From: Chloroflexota bacterium
GTDB lineage: Bacteria; Chloroflexota; Anaerolineae; Epilineales; SHYO01
Length of the DNA stretch: 36,952 bases
Assembly: GCA_009692745.1 (NCBI GenBank)
Contig: SHYO01000024.1
Coordinates: 1-36,952, forward strand
Reading direction: 5' to 3'
Within the stretch, counting starts at the first letter, position 1; every line of letters begins with the position of its first letter. The notes beneath the pieces are model-generated. The model made no database searches. It was not told where the DNA came from and worked only from the letters and a program-made list of their open reading frames with translations. Shown piece by piece: positions 32,945-36,952 of this stretch. The translations under genes were made by a program, and so were the position numbers.

Positions 32945-35579
32945 GAAGCACACCACCCCAACGAAAATCGATGCCTTCCACCACACCGACCGGCGCAGTA
33001 ACATCCCCACCGAGGAGCTGCGCGACTTCGTGGCGGACGACGAACAGGCCCCCAAGACGCTGCGCTATGCGCGCGACCCATCGCTGGACCCGCAGTTGGT
33101 GTGGCGCGGTAAGGATGAGCAGGACGCGCAAGATTTGGCCGTGCCCGCCGTGCCGATCTACATCCAGGAGAAGATTCACCCGCAGGCGCTGATTAACGAT
33201 TTGCTGGCGCAGGCGGCGCCCCCCGGCAGCGGGCTGAGGGAAGCGGCCGCCGCCTACCAGTTGAACCTGTTTGCCGATTTCAACGGCGGCCCGGCCGAGT
33301 TCGAGCAAAAGGTGGAGTTTTACCAGCACGAACAGAACTGGACGAACCGCCTGATCCTGGGCGATTCGCTGCTGGTGATGGCCAGCCTGGCGGAGAAGGA
33401 AGGGCTGCGCGGCAAAGTGCAGACCATCTACATCGACCCGCCCTACGGCATCAAGTTCGGCTCCAACTGGCAGGTGAGCACGCGCAAGCGGGATGTGAAG
33501 GATGGCAGCGCCGAGGACGCCACCCGCCAGCCGGAGCAAATCCGCGCCTTCCGCGACACCTGGAAGCTGGGCATCCACTCCTACCTGGCCTACCTGCGCG
33601 ACCGGCTGGTGGTGGCCCGCGACCTGCTGACCGAGACCGGCTCTATTTTCGTCCAGATTGGCGATGAGAATGTGCATCTGGTGCGAAACTTGATGGATGA
33701 GGTGTTTGGGAGTGAGAACCAATGCTCGCAGATTGTTTTTCGTAAGACCACTGGAAAAGGAAGTCAACTGCTTGACAATACCTATGATATGATTCTTTGG
33801 TTCGCAAAGGATAAAGGCATAGTGAAATATCGTCCTCTCTATGAAGGGAGAATTGTGGCCGAGGAAGACAATCTTCGATTCGCCGAAATGCCCGACGGAT
33901 CTCGTCGTCGGATGAGTGACGATGAAGTTAATGGTGCGAAGGCTCTGCCAGTTGGAGCACGCATATATCGACCGAATCCATTGACCAATCAACGACCAGC
34001 GCAGGGTAATGACCTTCGAGAATATTTATTCGAGGGTAAGAGATTCACACCTGGCGCCGGCACCTTTAGGACTGACAAACCGGGTCTAGACCGGCTCAAC
34101 ATAGCACGTCGGCTGCTGGGAGTAGGATCAAGTCTGACCTTCATTCGCTATCTCGATGATTTCGCCTTCAAGCCACGAAATGACATTTGGGACGACACGC
34201 GAAGCGGTGGATACGGTGAGGATAAAATCTATGTCGTTCAGACAAACTCAAAGGTTATTGAGCGCTGCCTCCTGATGACCACCGACCCCGGCGACCTGGT
34301 GCTGGACCCGACCTGCGGCGGCGGCACCACCGCCTACGTCGCCGAGCAGTGGGGGCGGCGCTGGATCACCTGCGACACCAGCCGCGTGTCCCTGGCGCTG
34401 GCCCGCACCCGGCTGATGGCCGCCAGGTACCCCTACTACTTACTGGCCGACTCGCCCGAAGGCATCCAAAGAGAGGCGGAATTGACGGGCAAATTCCCGC
34501 CGCTGCACCCTGCCGGGCAGGACATCCGCAAGGGCTTCGTCTACAAGCGCGTGCCGCACGTCACGCTCAAATCCATCGCCAACAACCCGGACATCAAAGA
34601 AGGCATGACGCGCGAGCAGATCGACGCCGCCATCGCCCGCCACACCGAGACGGAAACGCTCTACGACCAGCCCTACGAAGACCATAAGCGGGTGCGGGTA
34701 TGCGGGCCGTTTTCGGTGGAAAGCCTGTCGCCGCACCGTGTGCTGTCCACCGGCGACGAGCAGCAGGAGGGCGCACCGACTGCGCAGGAAGCCCACCGGC
34801 AGCAGGATTTCGCCACGATGATCCTGGACAACCTCAGGAAGGCCGGGGTGCAGAACACGCGCAGGGGCGAACGGCTGACTTTCGACCGGCTCGATCCCTA
34901 CGCCGGGGCCTGGCTGCAGGCGGCGGGCGAATACACCGAGGCGGGGGGACAGCGGCGGCGCGTGGCGATCTCCATCGGTCCCGAACACGGCACCGTCGGC
35001 CCGCAGCAGGTGAAGGAGGCCGCCAAGGAAGCGGTGCAGGGGGTGGGCTTCGACACGCTGGTGGTCTGCGGCTTCGCCTTCGACCCGCACGTCAGCGAAG
35101 AGGTAAAACGGTACGGCAAGCTGACCGTGCTGCCGGCCAAGATGAACCCCGACCTGGCGATGGGAGATGAGCTGCTCAAGAAGACCGGCGCCGGCAACCT
35201 ATTTATGGTCTTCGGCGAGCCGGATGTAGAGATCAGGGCACAGCCCGACGGGCAGATCGTGGCCGAGATCAAGGGGGTGGACGTGTACGACCCGACCACC
35301 GGGCAGATTCGCAGCGCCTCCACCGATGACATCGCCTGCTGGTTCATCGACACCGATTATAACGGCGAGAGCTTCTTCGTGCGCCGCGCCTACTTCACCG
35401 GGGCCGATGAACCGTACGACAAGCTCAAGCGGGCGCTGCGGGCCGAGATTGACGAAGCCGCCTGGAGCAGCCTCTACAGCACGGTAAGCCGGCCGTTCGA
35501 TAAGCCCGAGACTGGCAAGATCGCGGTGAAAGTGATCAACCACTACGGCGACGAGGTGTTGAAGGTGTTTGCCCTCTGA
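32937..35579 (+). CDS. mod: Type III-like DNA methyltransferase (Mod) with mosaic target-recognition segment
   Basis: An intact 880-residue adenine-type DNA methyltransferase of the beta group. Motif IV (I-D-P-P-Y) comes first, at about 166-170, and the AdoMet motif I (D-P-T-C-G-G-G-T-T) is at 457-465. The segment between them, where beta-class enzymes carry the target-recognition domain, is encoded at about 33690-34262 and differs sharply in base composition from the rest. The C-terminal ~350 residues are a domain typical of this RM family. AAGGGAG precedes the ATG, and the gene starts inside the end of res. The order res then mod is opposite to classical Type III loci. With res broken, Mod would act as an orphan methyltransferase that marks the genome without restriction. 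The recognition sequence is not predictable from the protein alone. Confidence 0.9.
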   Translation: MAKKHTTPTKIDAFHHTDRRSNIPTEELRDFVADDEQAPKTLRYARDPSLDPQLVWRGKDEQDAQDLAVPAVPIYIQEKIHPQALINDLLAQAAPPGSGLREAAAAYQLNLFADFNGGPAEFEQKVEFYQHEQNWTNRLILGDSLLVMASLAEKEGLRGKVQTIYIDPPYGIKFGSNWQVSTRKRDVKDGSAEDATRQPEQIRAFRDTWKLGIHSYLAYLRDRLVVARDLLTETGSIFVQIGDENVHLVRNLMDEVFGSENQCSQIVFRKTTGKGSQLLDNTYDMILWFAKDKGIVKYRPLYEGRIVAEEDNLRFAEMPDGSRRRMSDDEVNGAKALPVGARIYRPNPLTNQRPAQGNDLREYLFEGKRFTPGAGTFRTDKPGLDRLNIARRLLGVGSSLTFIRYLDDFAFKPRNDIWDDTRSGGYGEDKIYVVQTNSKVIERCLLMTTDPGDLVLDPTCGGGTTAYVAEQWGRRWITCDTSRVSLALARTRLMAARYPYYLLADSPEGIQREAELTGKFPPLHPAGQDIRKGFVYKRVPHVTLKSIANNPDIKEGMTREQIDAAIARHTETETLYDQPYEDHKRVRVCGPFSVESLSPHRVLSTGDEQQEGAPTAQEAHRQQDFATMILDNLRKAGVQNTRRGERLTFDRLDPYAGAWLQAAGEYTEAGGQRRRVAISIGPEHGTVGPQQVKEAAKEAVQGVGFDTLVVCGFAFDPHVSEEVKRYGKLTVLPAKMNPDLAMGDELLKKTGAGNLFMVFGEPDVEIRAQPDGQIVAEIKGVDVYDPTTGQIRSASTDDIACWFIDTDYNGESFFVRRAYFTGADEPYDKLKRALRAEIDEAAWSSLYSTVSRPFDKPETGKIAVKVINHYGDEVLKVFAL
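33690..34262 (+). other. AT-richer insert within mod (presumed exchanged target-recognition domain)
   Basis: Hand counts of GC in 60-bp lines: 63% at 33601-33660, 50% at 33661-33720, then 40% at 33721-33780, 52% at 33841-33900, 45% at 34021-34080 and 42% at 34201-34260, jumping to 73% at 34261-34320 and 70% at 34501-34560. Codon choice shifts in the same way, and the frame is kept. The block corresponds to about residues 250-442. Confidence 0.8.
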
Positions 35580-35610
35580 ACCGCAGATTAGCACCCAACC
35601 CGGTCGGGCA

Positions 35611-35625
35611 CCCAACCCCGTTGGG
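35611..35625. repeat. Short hairpin between mod and the sialidase-like gene
   Basis: CCCAAC-CCC-GTTGGG, a perfect 6-bp stem without a T run. The preceding GCACCCAACCCGGTCGGG is a degenerate copy, so the two form a small direct repeat. Confidence 0.35.
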
Positions 35626-35665
35626 CATCATGGCGCAGATTACATAGAAAAGGAGGCTTTATCCC

Positions 35666-36796
35666 ATGCATATCGTCGCATCCGGTTACGTCCACAACGG
35701 CCACGGCGTTCCCTTCCACCAGCGCTCCTGTTCCCGCACGGCCGCGGCTTTGCTCCACGATGGTACCCTGCTGGTCAGTTTCCGCCGGGGCAGTGACCGC
35801 GAATCTCCCGACGGCCACGAATGTGTCATGGCCAGCACCGATGGCGGTAATACCTGGCAGGAGCGCTTCGACGGCTACGGCCGGGGCGCTTGGGATGGCA
35901 CCCCCGGCGAAGTCAAAGGCTTCTTCATCGGCGAAGACGCCCCAGGCGTGCTCACCGCCACCGGACTCTGGACCGATGGCTCCGATCCGGCTTTACCCTT
36001 TATCAATCCCCAAACTCAGGGCCTGCTGCCCATGCGCACCTTTCATACCACCTCCACCGACGGAGGGCGCACCTGGGGCCCCCGGCGCCATATGGACACC
36101 GCCCCCCACGTTGGCGCTTCCCCTGCCTCCAGCGTCATCCTGCATCTGCCCAATGGGGTTCTCGCCCAAGCGTACGAGACATGGAAGGAATATGATGACC
36201 CCTCGCCCGCCTGGCCCGGCGCTTACTTCCGCCTTTCCTACGATCAAGGCGCCACCTGGCCGGAATTTGTCACGCTCGCCCACCACCCGCAGCGCGCTCT
36301 GTACTATTGGGACCAACGTCATGCCGTACATCCGGAAACCGGAGAGTTGGTCGTCATGTACTGGACCCACAATCCTGCTACCGGCAAGGATGAGGATATT
36401 CACATTTCGTGGGGTTCAAAGGATGCTCGTAGCTGGACCGTGCCACAGGAGACCGGCTTGCCGGGCCAACATTGCCAGCCCATCGCCCTCGGGGGCAACC
36501 GCCTGGCGGCCATCTATACCCACCGGCGCAATCCGCCCGGCATCCGGTTGGCTATCAGCGAGGATTTTGGCCGCACCTGGGATCGCTCGCAGGAGGTAAT
36601 TGTTTATGATAGCCGCATTGGTACGGAACCCGGCGCCCAGAGTTCCCGCGCCCAGGCGGATCTATGGAACGACATGATTGCCTGGCGCTTCGGCCACCCG
36701 CGTGGCCTGCTGCTCCCTAGCGGCGAAATCTTCGCTGTCTACTACGCCGGTGACGACCAGATAAAAAGCGCCTGCTGGGCCCGCATCGCTCTCTGA
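35666..36796 (+). CDS. Sialidase-like six-bladed propeller protein with four Asp boxes
   Basis: A 376-residue protein of the exo-alpha-sialidase/BNR superfamily. Asp boxes (S/T-x-D-x-G-x-T-W) occur as S-T-D-G-G-N-T-W, S-T-D-G-G-R-T-W, S-Y-D-Q-G-A-T-W and S-E-D-F-G-R-T-W, spread over the chain as blade markers. An early S-R-T-A-A-A-L-L-H-D-G-T-L-L-V-S-F-R-R-G resembles the first arginine-bearing strand of sialidases. The full Arg triad and Tyr-Glu pair cannot be assigned with certainty, so hydrolysis of sialic acid is not proved; many relatives act on other sugars. No signal peptide is seen, so it is probably cytoplasmic. The ATG follows AGGAGG with a 9-bp gap. It lies 86 bp after mod and may be read through from it. 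Confidence 0.82.
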   Translation: MHIVASGYVHNGHGVPFHQRSCSRTAAALLHDGTLLVSFRRGSDRESPDGHECVMASTDGGNTWQERFDGYGRGAWDGTPGEVKGFFIGEDAPGVLTATGLWTDGSDPALPFINPQTQGLLPMRTFHTTSTDGGRTWGPRRHMDTAPHVGASPASSVILHLPNGVLAQAYETWKEYDDPSPAWPGAYFRLSYDQGATWPEFVTLAHHPQRALYYWDQRHAVHPETGELVVMYWTHNPATGKDEDIHISWGSKDARSWTVPQETGLPGQHCQPIALGGNRLAAIYTHRRNPPGIRLAISEDFGRTWDRSQEVIVYDSRIGTEPGAQSSRAQADLWNDMIAWRFGHPRGLLLPSGEIFAVYYAGDDQIKSACWARIAL

Positions 36797-36849
36797 TAGT
36801 CTATAACCGATTATGCGAAATAGCAAGAGCGAGGAAACGCAGCACAAGT

Positions 36850-36930
36850 TGGCACTGGGGCCAGAGCAGGACTATCCTTACGGTTGTCAAACCAAGAAAG
36901 GAGACCCTGTTCATGGAAACCCCAGTGCCA
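36850..36930 (+). promoter_or_regulatory. 11-bp inverted repeat enclosing a ribosome-binding site and start codon
   Basis: TGGCACTGGGG at 36850-36860 is the exact reverse complement of CCCCAGTGCCA at 36920-36930. The second arm lies in codons 3-6 of the last gene, and the 59-nt loop contains its AAAGGAG and ATG. In RNA the structure could affect initiation; in DNA it could be a binding site. Confidence 0.5.
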
Positions 36931-36952
36931 GATCAAGCATACATCGACTCGC
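36913..36952 (+). CDS. Start of an unidentified gene (cut by window edge)
   Basis: An ATG at 36913 with AAAGGAG (36897-36903) nine bases upstream opens a frame of 13 codons, M-E-T-P-V-P-D-Q-A-Y-I-D-S, to the window edge. It is too short to identify. The good ribosome-binding site makes a real gene likely. Confidence 0.5.
   Translation, partial: METPVPDQAYIDS

Noticed and set aside
30236-33055. 939-codon open frame on the minus strand across res
   Set aside because: It is a shadow of the GC-rich plus-strand gene. Its composition is Val/Gly/Ala-rich low complexity, it has no motif, and the plus frame has full helicase and nuclease motifs.

Overview
The window looks like a chromosomal segment of a Chloroflexota bacterium (Anaerolineae/Caldilineae-like). 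This is inference from style, not from a database match. The clues are long Thr/Pro linkers (TPTATPT type) in secreted proteins, SdrD_B-like, BACON-like and DNRLRE-like modules, tandem O-antigen-ligase/TPR proteins, a degenerate dockerin, a valS T-box leader, and many palindromic intergenic repeats. Base composition is moderate in the first 20 kb and clearly GC-richer from valS onward, highest in the restriction-modification locus.

Layout. (1) 1-76: start of a probable IS66-type transposase running off the left edge. (2) 217-1470: a cytochrome P450, convergent with a secreted BNR-propeller/dockerin protein (1494-2864, minus) and a secreted protein of six DUF5666-like units (2930-4339, minus), three of which form an almost perfect 207-bp tandem repeat. 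(3) 4340-4986: a palindrome-rich non-coding stretch. (4) 4987-7050: a membrane HAMP-GAF-GAF-HD-GYP protein, a probable c-di-GMP phosphodiesterase, convergent with a fused PabB-PabC protein (7045-8811, minus). (5) 9003-19606: a cell-surface block with two tandem O-antigen-ligase-like/TPR membrane proteins and two secreted multidomain proteins that share a C-terminal module. (6) 19640-19917: remnants of coding sequence, then a GT2 glycosyltransferase. (7) 20935-23964: a T-box riboswitch (candidate specifier GUA, Val), its terminator, and valS. (8) 23991-24106: a 17-bp tandem repeat, followed by two tandem cytoplasmic gamma-glutamyltransferase-like paralogues (24156-27622). (9) 28066-29523: a phytoene-dehydrogenase-like flavoprotein behind a structured intergenic region. 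(10) 29942-35579: a Type III-like restriction-modification locus in res-mod order. res carries one in-frame amber stop. mod is intact, but its presumed target-recognition segment is much AT-richer than the rest. (11) 35666-36796: an Asp-box sialidase-like protein without a signal peptide, then the start of an unidentified gene at the right edge.

How the genes relate. The surface block probably assembles or decorates extracellular glycans and surface proteins. The T-box should couple ValRS synthesis to uncharged tRNA-Val. The RM locus appears to have lost restriction while keeping a methyltransferase with an exchanged specificity region.

The strongest candidates for something new are the mosaic mod beside a nonsense-broken res, the dispersed CTGAGTA...TACTCAG palindrome family (one copy lies inside a gene), the HD-GYP protein that seems to have lost its extracytoplasmic sensor, and the inverted repeat that encloses the start of the last gene.
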